Source: Kutzneria kofuensis (GTDB lineage: Bacteria > Actinomycetota > Actinomycetes > Mycobacteriales > Pseudonocardiaceae). From it: 64,000 nucleotides of DNA. Shown here piece by piece: positions 16,138-25,020 of the stretch. Both the position numbers and the translations under genes were made by a program. Where the stretch lies: assembly GCF_014203355.1 (NCBI RefSeq), contig NZ_JACHIR010000001.1, positions 1,116,001-1,180,000 of the forward strand, given 5' to 3'. Under the pieces are notes generated by a model. It had not been told where the DNA came from and ran no database searches. It saw nothing but the letters and a program-made list of their open reading frames with translations. Position 1 is the first letter of the stretch. Each line of letters opens with the position of its first letter.

Positions 16138-17955
16138 TCAGCCCGCCACGGACGTCCGCAGCCACAGTTCGCAGGCGACGGTCTGCTGCAGCGGCTCGTG
16201 CAACCGGTCCGGTGAGATCGAATACCGGCACGCGGCCCGCAGCTGGCCGGTGTCGACGAATCCGAGGTCGGCCAGGCGCGAGCCCTCACACAGCACGAGC
16301 AGGTGGCCGCGGTTGGCCCGGATGCCGGCCTCCTCCTCGGCCGAGCGGTCCACCTTGCCGTTCCTGCCCTGCAACCGCGTCGGGACGATGCCCCGCATCG
16401 CCTCCGAGAGCAGCGGCTTGTGCCGCCAGGGGTTGGCCCGCTCGTGCGGCCGCACCGACTGGCACGCCTCGATCACCCGGTCGTCGAGGAACGGAGCGGC
16501 CATGGCGGTCCCGGTGGGAGCGACCAGCTGGGCCAGGGAGCGGACGAGCCGGGCGCGGCCGCGGATCGCCGCGAGGTCCGCATGCCGCCCGCGGGTGCCG
16601 GCCAGCGGAGCGGCCGAGCCCGCGACTGCGGCGAAGCTCTCCCTGATCAGCGCGTGGGCGTCCGGCGTCACCCACGGCGGCAGCGTCGGCGGGATGCCCC
16701 ACTCCAGGTCGACCAGGCGCAGCCGGGAGCCGCCGCCGGCCAGTTGGACGCCCGAGGAACTCAGCCAGGACGAGTACGGCTGCGTGCGCAGCGCGGTCAG
16801 CACGGTCGGCAGCACAGGCCAGTGCGTCCGGGCGCGGAATCCACGGAACATGTCCACCGCGCGCAGCGGGTGGGTGCGCAGCATCGAGTGCAGGTGACTG
16901 GGCGCCCCCTCGAGAACCTCGTCGCCACCGTGCCCGGTCAGGTGCAGCTGCGATCCGTTCGCGGCCATCCGCCGGTAGCCGGTGAGCAGCTTCGCCCGGT
17001 CGATCACGCCGACGGAGGGTTCGTCCAACGTGTCGTCGGCGCCGGCGATGCCGTCGTAGACGAGGGGAATCTGGTCACGCGGCAGGACATCGTGCACCAC
17101 GCCCGGCAGTTCGACCACCGCCCGGTCGGCCCAGGCCAGGTCGTCGTCCGCCGAGTCGAGGGCGCACGCGGTGTAGGCGACGAGCTTGCCCTGCCCTCGT
17201 GCGGCCAGAAACGTCACCGCCATGGAGTCCAGCCCGCCGGACAGGTCGCAGCTGACCGTCTCCGCTCCCCGGAGCCGACACCGCACGGCGTCCGACAGCG
17301 CCGTCGCCAGGCGCCGGGCGCCCTCACGCAACGGCAGCACCGGTGCGGGCGGCTGCCACCACCGGATCGTGCTGGCGCGTCCGCTGGCCTCGACGAGCAG
17401 GAAACGGTCGGCCGGCAGCGCCGTCACGCCGTGCCACATCGGCACGTCGTCCAGCGGGTGCGGGCGCATCGGATCGAGCAGCGACAACGCGACCGCGTGC
17501 TGGTTCAGCTCGGCACCGATGAGCCAGCCGAGCACGTCGGCGCGGTCGGCCGCGACCGCGTTGCCGTCCAGCTCGGCGTGGAAGACCCGCCGAACGCCCG
17601 ACACCGTGCCCTGCACCCGCTGCCGGCCGCCCAGGTCCGCGATCACGTGACAGCTGCCCGCCATGTCCGCCAGCGGGGTGTCCAGCGCGGACACGTCCCC
17701 GGTCCGCTCCACCAGCCGGGCCAGGTGGTCCGTCGAGACCGAGGTGTGCCCGATCAGCGCGACCCGCGAGCGGCCCGCCACGTGGAGCATGATCTGGTCG
17801 TCCGGCCAGCTGCCCACCAGCCACGGTCTCCCCGACGGATAGGCCACCGAGCGGGTCGCGTGGTGAAGCAGCGCGAGAACGGCCTCGGCTCGTGTGGGCA
17901 CGTCCGGCAGAACGACGAACCACGGTGTCCCGGGCGTCAGGTTGGGAAATCGCAT
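16138..17955 (-). CDS. Lasso peptide macrolactam cyclase (asparagine synthetase-like, C protein)
   Basis: 605 residues. N-terminal landmarks WFVVLPDVP, SGRPWLVGSWPDD and VALIGH, then GTVSGVRRVFHA. Intact PP-loop SGGLDS at 239-244 and LTGHGGDEVLEG with Asp345. Further family signs are APFLDDRVIEA, RPHERANPWRHKPLLSEAMRG and LLVLCEGSRLADLGFVDTGQLR. It should adenylate the Asp/Glu side chain of a precursor core and join it to the N-terminus, making the lasso ring. The ATG 17955 start has GAGGGA about 5 nt upstream; the open frame to 18363 is not coding. No precursor, RRE (B1), leader peptidase (B2) or transporter was found on either side, so partners must be elsewhere, diverged or lost. Confidence 0.85.
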   Translation of the reverse strand: MRFPNLTPGTPWFVVLPDVPTRAEAVLALLHHATRSVAYPSGRPWLVGSWPDDQIMLHVAGRSRVALIGHTSVSTDHLARLVERTGDVSALDTPLADMAGSCHVIADLGGRQRVQGTVSGVRRVFHAELDGNAVAADRADVLGWLIGAELNQHAVALSLLDPMRPHPLDDVPMWHGVTALPADRFLLVEASGRASTIRWWQPPAPVLPLREGARRLATALSDAVRCRLRGAETVSCDLSGGLDSMAVTFLAARGQGKLVAYTACALDSADDDLAWADRAVVELPGVVHDVLPRDQIPLVYDGIAGADDTLDEPSVGVIDRAKLLTGYRRMAANGSQLHLTGHGGDEVLEGAPSHLHSMLRTHPLRAVDMFRGFRARTHWPVLPTVLTALRTQPYSSWLSSSGVQLAGGGSRLRLVDLEWGIPPTLPPWVTPDAHALIRESFAAVAGSAAPLAGTRGRHADLAAIRGRARLVRSLAQLVAPTGTAMAAPFLDDRVIEACQSVRPHERANPWRHKPLLSEAMRGIVPTRLQGRNGKVDRSAEEEAGIRANRGHLLVLCEGSRLADLGFVDTGQLRAACRYSISPDRLHEPLQQTVACELWLRTSVAG

Positions 17956-18526
17956 TATCCCTCGGCAGCATCGGATTCTTGCGTTTGTTGCGGGGCAGCG
18001 GCGGCGGCCGCGCGAATCGAGGAGAGCGCCGCCGCGGAAATCGAGCCTCACCGGCCGGGCGGCGGCGCCGATGACGTGTGCGGCAACCACCGCCGTGGTC
18101 CTCGGGCGCGCGTGGACGACCGCGCCGGGCCGCGGCGGTTCACCGCGTCCGGCGGGTCGTCCGCGCGTCCGACCCCAGGCCGGCGCGGCCTCCTGCCACG
18201 CTCGCCGACCCGCCGGAACGGCGGGATGGCGACGACGAGTGGAGCGCGCGGCAGTACGAGCATGAACGGAATCAACTCCCTGGTGAATCTCCGCGACCGC
18301 GGGCACGAAAAAGACACCGACACAATCCGCGCGCCATGGCGCCGCCATGCCTGTATCTGTCAAGAGATCACGGTCAACACCGTAACAACGACCCGACCAT
18401 CACGGGAGGGGCCATTCGACTGGCCCCGGAAACGAGGAACGCGAAAAGAGACGACCAATCCGGCCGACATCCTTCGGGCACGGAAATGTTCACCCGACCC
18501 ACCGCCCGGCGACCGGGCCGGTCCGG
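17956..18526. other. Region upstream of the lasso cyclases, no gene called
   Basis: About 570 bases. This is where a precursor gene would be expected. A minus-strand frame (18048-18263 from an ATG, 71 residues, very Arg/Pro-rich) has some third-position GC bias but no leader motif and no known domain. I found no peptide with a Y-x-x-P leader, so nothing is called. Confidence 0.35.
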
Positions 18527-19303
18527 TCACCGGCGAGGCGGCTCCCACCGGTCCCGACGCCCGGCGCGGGCGATCTCGTGCCGGCCGGAGTCGGGTCGCT
18601 CGGCCGGCACCAGACCCCGCAGCGGCCGGCCGGCCGCTGCGGGGGACAACCCGCGACCGCCACGCTCCGGCGGACCGTAGGGCCCGCCCCCGACCTTGTC
18701 GATCACGAGCGCGACGACGAGCACCGACGCCACGGCGACGCAGATGCCGCCCAGCGTGTCCGTGGCGTAGTGCCAGTTCCGACCCACGAGCGCGACGGAC
18801 ACCGCCACGGACACGCCGAACCCGAGCAGGGCCAGCAGTGCCTTCACCATGGGCGAGGTCAGCCACGCGCTGCCGAGAAACAGCACGAGGACCACCATGG
18901 CCACGGCGGCCGTGCCCGTGGTGTGGCCGCTGGGAAACGCCAGCTGTCCGTAACGGGTCCGACCGACCATCGGCTTGAGCAGAAGTTCGGTGACGAGCAC
19001 CGCCGCGGTCGGGCCGACGACGGCGAACAGCGCCGTCCGCCACCGGCCCAGCGCGACGCTCCCCAGGGCCAGGCCGACGACGAGCGCGGCGACGGGCAGC
19101 GGATCGCCGATCCTGATCACGTGTTCCATCAGGGCGGCGTGCTGTCCGGCGAGCCGGTGCACCCAGTCGGCGACCAACCGGTCCACGCCGGCGGGCGAAT
19201 TTCTCTGGTGGAACCACGCACCGAGCCCGGCCACGATGACGACGCACGACAGCGCGATCATCGTGGCGGGGTAACGCAGCCGTATGGGAACCAATAACTC
19301 CAT
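18527..19303 (-). CDS. PAP2-family membrane phosphatase
   Basis: 258 residues with about six membrane segments. The three phosphatase signatures are present: KPMVGRTR (K-x6-R-P type, here ending in TR), PSGHT and RNWHYATD (SR-x5-H-x3-D type with Arg, His and Asp kept). It should remove phosphate from a lipid such as phosphatidate or undecaprenyl pyrophosphate at the outer membrane face. The C-terminal 50 residues are basic and probably cytoplasmic. ATG 19303 was chosen; GTG 19330 is the alternative and neither has a clear RBS. No functional link to the lasso cyclases is visible. Confidence 0.85.
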   Translation of the reverse strand: MELLVPIRLRYPATMIALSCVVIVAGLGAWFHQRNSPAGVDRLVADWVHRLAGQHAALMEHVIRIGDPLPVAALVVGLALGSVALGRWRTALFAVVGPTAAVLVTELLLKPMVGRTRYGQLAFPSGHTTGTAAVAMVVLVLFLGSAWLTSPMVKALLALLGFGVSVAVSVALVGRNWHYATDTLGGICVAVASVLVVALVIDKVGGGPYGPPERGGRGLSPAAAGRPLRGLVPAERPDSGRHEIARAGRRDRWEPPRR

Positions 19304-19429
19304 GTCGCGACGGAAATTTTCAGCGAGCACAATTCACACTAGGTCGACGAGGACGTGACCGGGGCCACGTCACTCGGATGGGCGTCGACCATTCGGCTAG
19401 CGGCGAACCACCGACGTGGCCGCATACCG

Positions 19430-19636
19430 TCACTCGTGTTCGGGGCAGACTTGCTTCAGCGCACGAAGAAACGTCGCCACCGATCCCTGGGGGAACGCCA
19501 GGACCGGCCCGGTCGGATTCTTGGAGTCGCGCACCAGGGTGCGGTCCACACGTACTGCCATCTCAACACACGCGCCCTGCCCGACACTCCGGCTGCTCTT
19601 GCGCCAGGTCAGGTTCGCCAGATCAAGATTGTGCAA
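19430..19636 (-). CDS. DUF397 small protein
   Basis: 68 residues. It shows the DUF397 pattern: LTWRKSSRS near the start, a Cys/Val strand (ACVEMAV), VRDSKNPTGPVLAFP, and a closing helix. The TTG start at 19636 directly follows the TAG of the XRE gene and uses a GAGGAG site within it. Such small proteins nearly always accompany an XRE/DUF5753 regulator in actinobacteria, where the pair behaves like a regulator with an antagonist (as with BldB/AbaA-type and WhiJ-type sets). The exact role here is not shown by the sequence. Confidence 0.88.
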   Translation of the reverse strand: MHNLDLANLTWRKSSRSVGQGACVEMAVRVDRTLVRDSKNPTGPVLAFPQGSVATFLRALKQVCPEHE

Positions 19637-20491
19637 CTACAGCTCCTCAGCGATTCGGTGGATCAGTTGGATCGTTCCCCGCGGATCGACCGCCTTGCGG
19701 CACAGATGGTCGAACACCCGCGAGTAGTCGGCGATCTCCTCGGACTTCTCCAGGTACAGACCGCCGACCTGGGTTTCAAGATAGACGACGTCCCGGTCGC
19801 TCGCCTCCGGAAACCGGAGCATCACGAACGGACCGAGCATGGCCGGATGTGCTCCGGCGGAAATCGGTAGCACCCGCAAGGTGACGTTCGGGAGCTCGGC
19901 GAGCTGGGCGAGGTGGCGCAACTGCGCGCCCATCACCGCCCGCCCGCCCACGGGACGCCGCAGAGCGGCCTCGCTGTGCACGACGTGCAGCTCGAGCGGC
20001 TGTTCGTCGTGCAGCCGGCGTTGCCGCTTCAGCCGCAGCTCCACTCGCCGGTCGACCTCCTCGACGGACGGAGCGTCCACTGTGGCCAGTGTGACGGCAG
20101 TAGCGTACTCCTGTGTTTGCAGCAGTCCGTTGACCACCTCGCCTTCGTATGTGCGGCATTCCGCCGCCTCGGCCTCCAACCCGACGTAGGTGGCCAACCA
20201 GTCGGGGAGCACGTCACTATAACTGTGCCACCAGCTCTTCTTTCCGGAATCCCTGGCCAGCTGGATGAGGCGGTCGGCCTCGACCCCGGTGACACCGTAG
20301 AAATCCAGCATGAGGCGCACATCACCGACGCTGACCGCGCCCCGGCCCTTCTCAATGCGAGAAATCTTCGGATGCCGGCAGTCGAGGTACGCGGCGACGT
20401 CCTCGAGCTTCAGACCTGAAATCTCTCGTAGTCGCCGCAACTCGGCCGCCAGGCGCCTGCGGCGGACTGTCGGACTGTAGTCAAGGGCCAT
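19637..20491 (-). CDS. XRE-family regulator with DUF5753 (WhiJ-like)
   Basis: 284 residues. The N-terminal Cro/CI-type HTH is at about residues 14-65 (LRRLREISGLKLEDVAAYL, RHPKISRIEKG). It is followed by the DUF5753 ligand/partner-binding domain with WWHSYSDVLPDWLATYVGLE and the TYEGEVVNGLLQTQEYA signature. It should bind DNA and work with the DUF397 protein encoded next. ATG 20491 was chosen over GTG 20497 because GAGGAG ends about 6 nt before it. Paralogues are typically numerous in one genome, so the target is not inferred. Confidence 0.9.
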   Translation of the reverse strand: MALDYSPTVRRRRLAAELRRLREISGLKLEDVAAYLDCRHPKISRIEKGRGAVSVGDVRLMLDFYGVTGVEADRLIQLARDSGKKSWWHSYSDVLPDWLATYVGLEAEAAECRTYEGEVVNGLLQTQEYATAVTLATVDAPSVEEVDRRVELRLKRQRRLHDEQPLELHVVHSEAALRRPVGGRAVMGAQLRHLAQLAELPNVTLRVLPISAGAHPAMLGPFVMLRFPEASDRDVVYLETQVGGLYLEKSEEIADYSRVFDHLCRKAVDPRGTIQLIHRIAEEL

Positions 20492-21203
20492 CGACACTCC
20501 TCAGATTGCCGACACGACCCCCACAGACTCCCGCTTATCAGGAGTATGGGGCTGGAGCGGGGCCAGTACACAAGCTGGATCGAACTCTCGGGTTCCGCCG
20601 AAGGTGTTCTCTTGTGGAGAGGCCGTTCGGCGCAACCACCGGAAAACCTCGATGGCCGATGTACAACCCTGTACGTACACGGCAGGCTCTAGCCACACAA
20701 GACGTACAGCCCAGGAGATGACCGAACGTGAACCGTGTTCATTCACTGGGCATCATTTCAGGAGCCGGCGGACGGCGGGACGGGATGCTCGAGGAAGCAA
20801 CCGGTCGACGCCGCGGATCACCGGTCACGCCCGCCGTGCGGCCGGCTCCTGTCACCGGCACCGGGAACACGTTGTCGTGCCCCCGCCCGGTGCCACCCCC
20901 GCCGGGTGGCGGTGTGGCAGCTCACCGCCGCGGCGCCCGCCGCCATCCGGCCTTCTGCTGCGGTGGGGGCGGGTTGTCCCCGTACCCGTCCTCACCGCAC
21001 CCCACCGGCGCCGGCCCGACCCGGCCGGCGCCCGCGAGACGTCGTGCGACGCAGGGCCCGCCCCGTGGCTGGCAGGCCGCCTAACTCGTCGCACGGCACA
21101 CCGCGGTGGGGCCGGAACCCGTACGCCCCTCCCCACACGGCCCCACCGCGCCTCCATCCATCCACCGCGATGCCGGTGGCAGAACGAATTCAGGTGACCC
21201 ATC
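20492..21203. other. Divergent intergenic region, no confident gene
   Basis: About 710 bases. An ATG at 20718 has a good AGGAG site but opens a frame rich in Arg/Pro/His with no codon bias. Overlapping frames are no better. The segment near 20870-21000 is a run of G/C-rich simple sequence. It probably holds promoters for the XRE gene and the gene at 21204. Confidence 0.35.
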
Positions 21204-21695
21204 GTGCTGAACGTCGTGGTGCCCGCGGACCGTCCGCCCGAACAGATGGCGGCCAGGGCGCAGGCATACCAGCAGCTCTACGAGTGGCCGGTGTGCGTGT
21301 CCCCGGACACGGGTGATCTCGTGCTCGCCGTGCGCGCCGGTGTCGACGCCATCGCCGTCCGCGGCGAGCTCGGCATCCAGGCCCAGCGCCTGCTGTGCAC
21401 CCGCCTGCTTGCGGGACCGGTGCTGCTGCTGCCGAAGGACGATCCGGAGCAGCTCCCGGACTGGGTGTTCGTCACCGGTCCGGCGCAGAGCCTGTCCCGG
21501 CAGACGGTGGCCGACATCGGGCGCGCCGGCGTCCGGCTCTGGCCGCACGACGAATTCGTCCCGCTGCCGCCGACGCGGCTGCCCGGCGGCGAGGTCCGCT
21601 GGTCCACCAGTCCCGTCCTGGGGCGTCCACTGCCCCCGTGGATCAGCGTGATCGGCGCGATGCGCTGGGTCGCCGCCAACGGCGGCGCACCGTGA
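21204..21695 (+). CDS. Hypothetical protein of an actinobacterial family (primase/polymerase-like annotation)
   Basis: 163 residues, soluble. It alternates short beta strands (VLAVRAGVDAIAVRG, GPVLLLPKDDP, WVFVTGP) and ends with GGEVRW...LPPWISVIGAMRWV. This order resembles small Pseudonocardiales proteins sometimes annotated as bifunctional DNA primase/polymerase-like, but I see no complete catalytic set of acidic residues. The function is therefore open. The GTG 21204 start has CAGGTG upstream. Its stop overlaps the GTG of the next small gene, so the two are coupled. Confidence 0.55.
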   Translation: MLNVVVPADRPPEQMAARAQAYQQLYEWPVCVSPDTGDLVLAVRAGVDAIAVRGELGIQAQRLLCTRLLAGPVLLLPKDDPEQLPDWVFVTGPAQSLSRQTVADIGRAGVRLWPHDEFVPLPPTRLPGGEVRWSTSPVLGRPLPPWISVIGAMRWVAANGGAP

Positions 21696-21934
21696 CCTGC
21701 GCCTGCTGCGCGCATTGCATGTGCGCGGTCGAGCTCGTGCTCGCCGTGCTGGGTGTGTTCCCCGACATCGTGATGGCGGTGCGGGACTGGCCCGGGCGGT
21801 CCACCCGGTCGGCGGGTGCGCACACCGGGCGGCGCCCGGCGGGCGCACCCGCCGGGCGGCTGGACCTCGCCCACCCCGAAGGCGTCGGTTCGGTGCACCG
21901 ACGCCGCATGAAGCACGTTCGCCATCACCCGTAG
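21692..21934 (+). CDS. Small Cys-rich protein, unknown
   Basis: 80 residues. The GTG start overlaps the previous stop (GTGA). The N-terminus is MTCACCAHCMC, six Cys within 11 residues, followed by a hydrophobic helix (VELVLAVLGVFPDIVMAV) and then a basic, Gly/Arg/His-rich tail. This could be a small metal- or thiol-bearing membrane-associated protein. Coupling and codon bias support it being real. No family is recognised. Confidence 0.5.
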   Translation: MTCACCAHCMCAVELVLAVLGVFPDIVMAVRDWPGRSTRSAGAHTGRRPAGAPAGRLDLAHPEGVGSVHRRRMKHVRHHP

Positions 21935-21994
21935 TCGTCCACCGGCAAGCCGATTCGGCTCAGACCAATGTTGATCACCCAGTGGGGGCAGTAC

Positions 21995-23266
21995 ATGGAT
22001 CAGTCCAGCCGGAGCCACGGATCCACCAACGGCTGGGCGCCAAGCACGGCGCTGTTGCCCCGTGGTCTCTATCTTCCCGAGGTGCACCTCGTCGGTGGCA
22101 CCCGGGCGGAGGCCGTCAAGCTCGCGCCGGTCGCCGAGGCGATCCGCGGCCGGGGCCGAATGGGCTGCCTGATGGTGGCCACCGGCGAGCAGGAGCTCGT
22201 GTTCGACCAGGCGCTGGAGGTGTTCGGGATGCGGCCGGACATCCGGCTGCCGGTCGAACCGCGCGGCGGCCGGCCCGAACTGCTCGGCTCGCTCACCCGG
22301 CTGCTGGACGAGCACTTCGCCCGGCGGCGGCCGGCGGCGGTCGTGGTCCAGGGCGACACCACGACCGCCCTCGCCGGCGCGCTCGCGGCGTTCTGGCGCG
22401 GGATTCCCGTCGTCCATCTGGAAGCCGGCCTGCGCACCCACGACCTGCGCGCGCCGTTCCCGGAGGAGGCCAACCGGCGCCTGGTCGCGCGCGTCAGCTC
22501 GCTGCACCTGGCTCCGACGGCCGGCGCCGCGGCCAACCTGCACGCGGAGGGCATCAGCGGTCCCGGCGTGCTGGTGGTGGGCAACACCGTCGTGGACGCG
22601 CTGACGCGGGTCGCCGGCCGGCCGGTCAACTACCACGATCCGCGCCTGGCGGCGGTGGAATGGCGGGCGCGCAGCGGGCAGACCCGGCTGGTGCTGGTGA
22701 CCGTGCACCGCACCGAGTCCCTGGGCGCCCCGCTGACGCGGATCATGAGCGCGCTGCGCACGCTGCTCGAGCGCCACCGGGACGTGGAGATCGTGCTGCC
22801 GATCCACCCCAACGACGCCGCGCGCAAGCAGCTCATGACCGGGTTGTTCGGGGTCGAACGAGTGCACTTCACCGCGCCGCTGCCCTACGACGAGTTCTGC
22901 CGGTTGCTCGCGACCGCACGGCTGGTGCTGTCGGATTCCGGTGGCGTGCAGGAGGAAGCGCCCACGTTCGGGGTGCCCGTGCTGGTGCTGCGCGACCTGA
23001 CCGAGCGGCTGGAGGCGCTGGAGAGCGGCGACTCCCGGCTGGTGGGCTCCGATCCGCAGGTGATCGTGGACCTGGCCGCGCGCGTCCTCGACGAGCCGGC
23101 CGAGCGCGGCGCCGCCGGCAACCCGTTCGGGGACGGCTACGCCGCGCCGCGGGTCGAGCACGGCATCGCCTGGCTGCTCGGGCTGGAGCAGCTGCCGCCG
23201 TCCGCTCCCTCGACGGTGCGGTACACGCACTCGGAGCGCGTCCGGGCGCAGCCGGCCAGGACCTGA
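21995..23266 (+). CDS. wecB: UDP-N-acetylglucosamine 2-epimerase (non-hydrolysing type)
   Basis: 423 residues. Family motifs in order: GTRAEAVKLAP near the N-terminus, VVVQGDTTTALA, HLEAGLRTHDLRAPFPEEANR, VTVHRTES, IHPN and LSDSGGVQEEAP. It inverts C2 of UDP-GlcNAc to give UDP-ManNAc for cell-surface polysaccharide. Two usual residues differ: the RPE of the first motif is RAE, and the TERPE loop near the end is TERLE. These may alter substrate choice (other actinobacterial members act on related UDP-sugars). ATG 21995 has GGGGG upstream; ATG 21968 is the alternative. No UDP-ManNAc dehydrogenase or transferase is adjacent. Confidence 0.85.
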   Translation: MDQSSRSHGSTNGWAPSTALLPRGLYLPEVHLVGGTRAEAVKLAPVAEAIRGRGRMGCLMVATGEQELVFDQALEVFGMRPDIRLPVEPRGGRPELLGSLTRLLDEHFARRRPAAVVVQGDTTTALAGALAAFWRGIPVVHLEAGLRTHDLRAPFPEEANRRLVARVSSLHLAPTAGAAANLHAEGISGPGVLVVGNTVVDALTRVAGRPVNYHDPRLAAVEWRARSGQTRLVLVTVHRTESLGAPLTRIMSALRTLLERHRDVEIVLPIHPNDAARKQLMTGLFGVERVHFTAPLPYDEFCRLLATARLVLSDSGGVQEEAPTFGVPVLVLRDLTERLEALESGDSRLVGSDPQVIVDLAARVLDEPAERGAAGNPFGDGYAAPRVEHGIAWLLGLEQLPPSAPSTVRYTHSERVRAQPART

Positions 23267-23659
23267 CGCCCGCGGCGATTTCCGCAGTGGGCTCTCCCGA
23301 TGTCCCGGGCCGGCGGGTTCTTGGCGATCGTTCGCACAGCGCCTAGTCTGGCGTGCACACGCCGGCCGCGGACACCATTCCCATGATCGCTCGATCAGTC
23401 TAGGGATCATGAGCAACCGGGCTAGCTACTCCCGTCACACTGCCGGCAGGCGAAAATCGGCATCCCGCACGCTACCTTGGCACAGCGTTCGCCGAGGCCG
23501 TTTGTCGCGAATGACGAATGCTCCGGACGGCGCATCCTCGTGCGGAATACCACAGTTCGCACATGCCGCGTGTCGACGGCACATGGAAGAAGTCACGAGC
23601 ACGATCCCCGGCCTCGCACCGCGAGCACATCATCGGATCATCGCGACAGGAGACCGGAA
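23267..23659. other. Intergenic stretch, no gene recognised
   Basis: About 390 bases between the epimerase and the small XRE gene. It is less GC-rich than its surroundings from about 23320 on, so it probably carries the promoter of the XRE gene. No coding signal. Confidence 0.35.
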
Positions 23660-24061
23660 GTGGAGGATCGGCCAATACCTGAGTTGATTTCCGACCTGAT
23701 CAAGCGCGCCAGGATGGAGCGCGGCCTGAGTCAGACCGGCCTCGCCATGACCCTGGCCGACGTGTCGGGTCAGGACACCGTGACCCGCTCCGAGGTGTCC
23801 CGGTGGGAGCGCGGCAAGCGCATCCCCACCCGGCACTGGCTGCGCTGGCTCGCCGTGGTCCTCGGGGTTCCGCTGGAGCGTCTCGAATGCGCGGCGACGT
23901 TCTCGAGGAGGTTTCGGACCGTGAAATCGGTTGCGGACGTGCTTCCCATGGTCGGCCATGGAAGCGCCGAACCGGGCGCAATACCGCGCCAGACCGCGAA
24001 CGACGACGCGATAAACCTCGAACACGACCGCGGCACATTCCCCACACCGGGGGCCAAATAG
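23660..24061 (+). CDS. Small XRE-family DNA-binding protein
   Basis: 133 residues. HTH at about residues 12-72: LIKRARMERGLSQTGLAM and then TRSEVSRWERGKRIPTRHW. After the HTH the protein has an Arg-rich linker and an apparently unstructured tail with no DUF5753. The GTG start at 23660 has AGGAGA 6 nt upstream; an upstream extension to 23477 is open but unsupported. It precedes a secreted protein gene, with a 220-base gap that leaves room for a separate promoter. Confidence 0.8.
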   Translation: MEDRPIPELISDLIKRARMERGLSQTGLAMTLADVSGQDTVTRSEVSRWERGKRIPTRHWLRWLAVVLGVPLERLECAATFSRRFRTVKSVADVLPMVGHGSAEPGAIPRQTANDDAINLEHDRGTFPTPGAK

Positions 24062-24284
24062 TTGGCCTCTTACCGGGGCGCAGTCCCGCCGGCAAGCTTT
24101 GCGACAGGGTCGACCGGCTTCCAGACGCATCACGTCACAGTGCGCAGAAAACAGCCTTCAGACCCTGTTGCAGCAGATCGTTCGGGAGGGCAATTCGCGA
24201 CGTTCACCGCGGCCCATCGGATCGGGCAGCCCTCCTGACAAAAACCAAGCGCTTCACACTATTCGCCAGAAGGAGACATCACAC

Positions 24285-24884
24285 ATGAGGCGTTCTCTCG
24301 CGGCCATCGTCGCAGCGGGTATCGCTGCGCTCTCGCTGATCACCGGCGCCGCCACCGCGTCCGCGGCGCCGCAGACGGCGGCGAGCGTGCAGAAGTCCTT
24401 CACCTTCGTGATCGACCAGTTCGCCACCCGCGGCCCCAACGGCCCGGCCGACCAGTACATCCAGATCAAGAACCTCAGCCAGATCCCGCAGGACCTGAGC
24501 AACTTCCGGGTCGAGGTCGCGCCGAGCCTGTCCCAGCGGTTCGCCGTGGCCACGATCCCCCAGGGCACGATCATCCAGCCCGGTCAGGTCTACGTGATCG
24601 CCAACCCGCAGGGCTACAGCGGCCCGGTGGTCGACCAGTTCTTCACCGGCAACTTCCCGCTGACCGACCGGCTCGGCGTCGCCCTGTTGTCCCCGTCCGG
24701 CATCACCGTCGACTCGGTGGCCACCCTCGGGACCTCGCCGTTCGTGATGGGCGCCCCGGCGTCCCCGCTGACCACCAACCAGCCGCTCGCCCTCGTGCGC
24801 TTCACCAACACCGAGAACAACGCCATCGACTTCCACATCGCGCCGCGGACCCCGGGTCTGCCCAGCCCGGTGTCGATCTTCTGA
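24285..24884 (+). CDS. Secreted lamin-tail-domain (LTD) protein
   Basis: 199 residues. A Sec signal peptide (residues 1-28) ends in ASA-AP, followed by an LTD-type immunoglobulin fold: FVIDQFATRGPNGPADQYIQIKN is the first strand pair in two pieces, then IPQGTIIQPGQVYVIANP, FFTGNFPLTDRLGVALL and the closing SPSGITVDSV. In bacteria such domains occur on cell-surface and nuclease proteins; here it stands alone. The AGAAGGAG site before ATG 24285 is strong. A perfect two-way terminator follows. It is probably an abundant extracellular or wall-associated protein of unknown partner. Confidence 0.82.
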   Translation: MRRSLAAIVAAGIAALSLITGAATASAAPQTAASVQKSFTFVIDQFATRGPNGPADQYIQIKNLSQIPQDLSNFRVEVAPSLSQRFAVATIPQGTIIQPGQVYVIANPQGYSGPVVDQFFTGNFPLTDRLGVALLSPSGITVDSVATLGTSPFVMGAPASPLTTNQPLALVRFTNTENNAIDFHIAPRTPGLPSPVSIF

Positions 24885-24967
24885 ACCGGAAGCTGACAGC
24901 CTTCTCCACCGCGGCGCGGTGACCCGGCCGGGATGACCCGGCCGAGCCGACCGTCGTCACGAAACAA

Positions 24968-25001
24968 GGGGCCTACCGAGACTGATGTCTCGGTAGGCCC
25001 C
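24968..25001. terminator. Perfect bidirectional terminator
   Basis: A 15-bp perfect stem (24968-24982 with 24987-25001) has a 4-nt loop. It lies between the lamin-tail gene (plus) and the MMPL exporter (minus). It is the strongest simple hairpin in this part of the window. Confidence 0.85.
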
Positions 25002-25020
25002 CGTCGTTCGCCGGCCGGGC

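Noticed and set aside
17956-18363. N-terminal extension of the intact lasso cyclase
   Set aside because: The family begins with WFVVLPD close to the start; ATG 17955 with GAGGGA fits, and the extension is Arg/Ala-rich noise.
18527-19303. PAP2 protein as a lasso-peptide transporter or tailoring enzyme
   Set aside because: Its three phosphatase signatures place it firmly in PAP2 and it is separated from the cyclases by more than 570 bases; there is no evidence of a link.
20604-21197. Open frame with an ATG at 20718 preceded by AGGAG
   Set aside because: Composition is Arg/Pro/His-rich with no codon-position bias and no recognisable domain; the good RBS alone is not enough.
21995-23266. UDP-GlcNAc 2-epimerase as a sugar supplier for the bis-indole pathway
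   Set aside because: No glycosyltransferase or deoxysugar genes are present, and it is 22 kb away; a cell-surface role is simpler.
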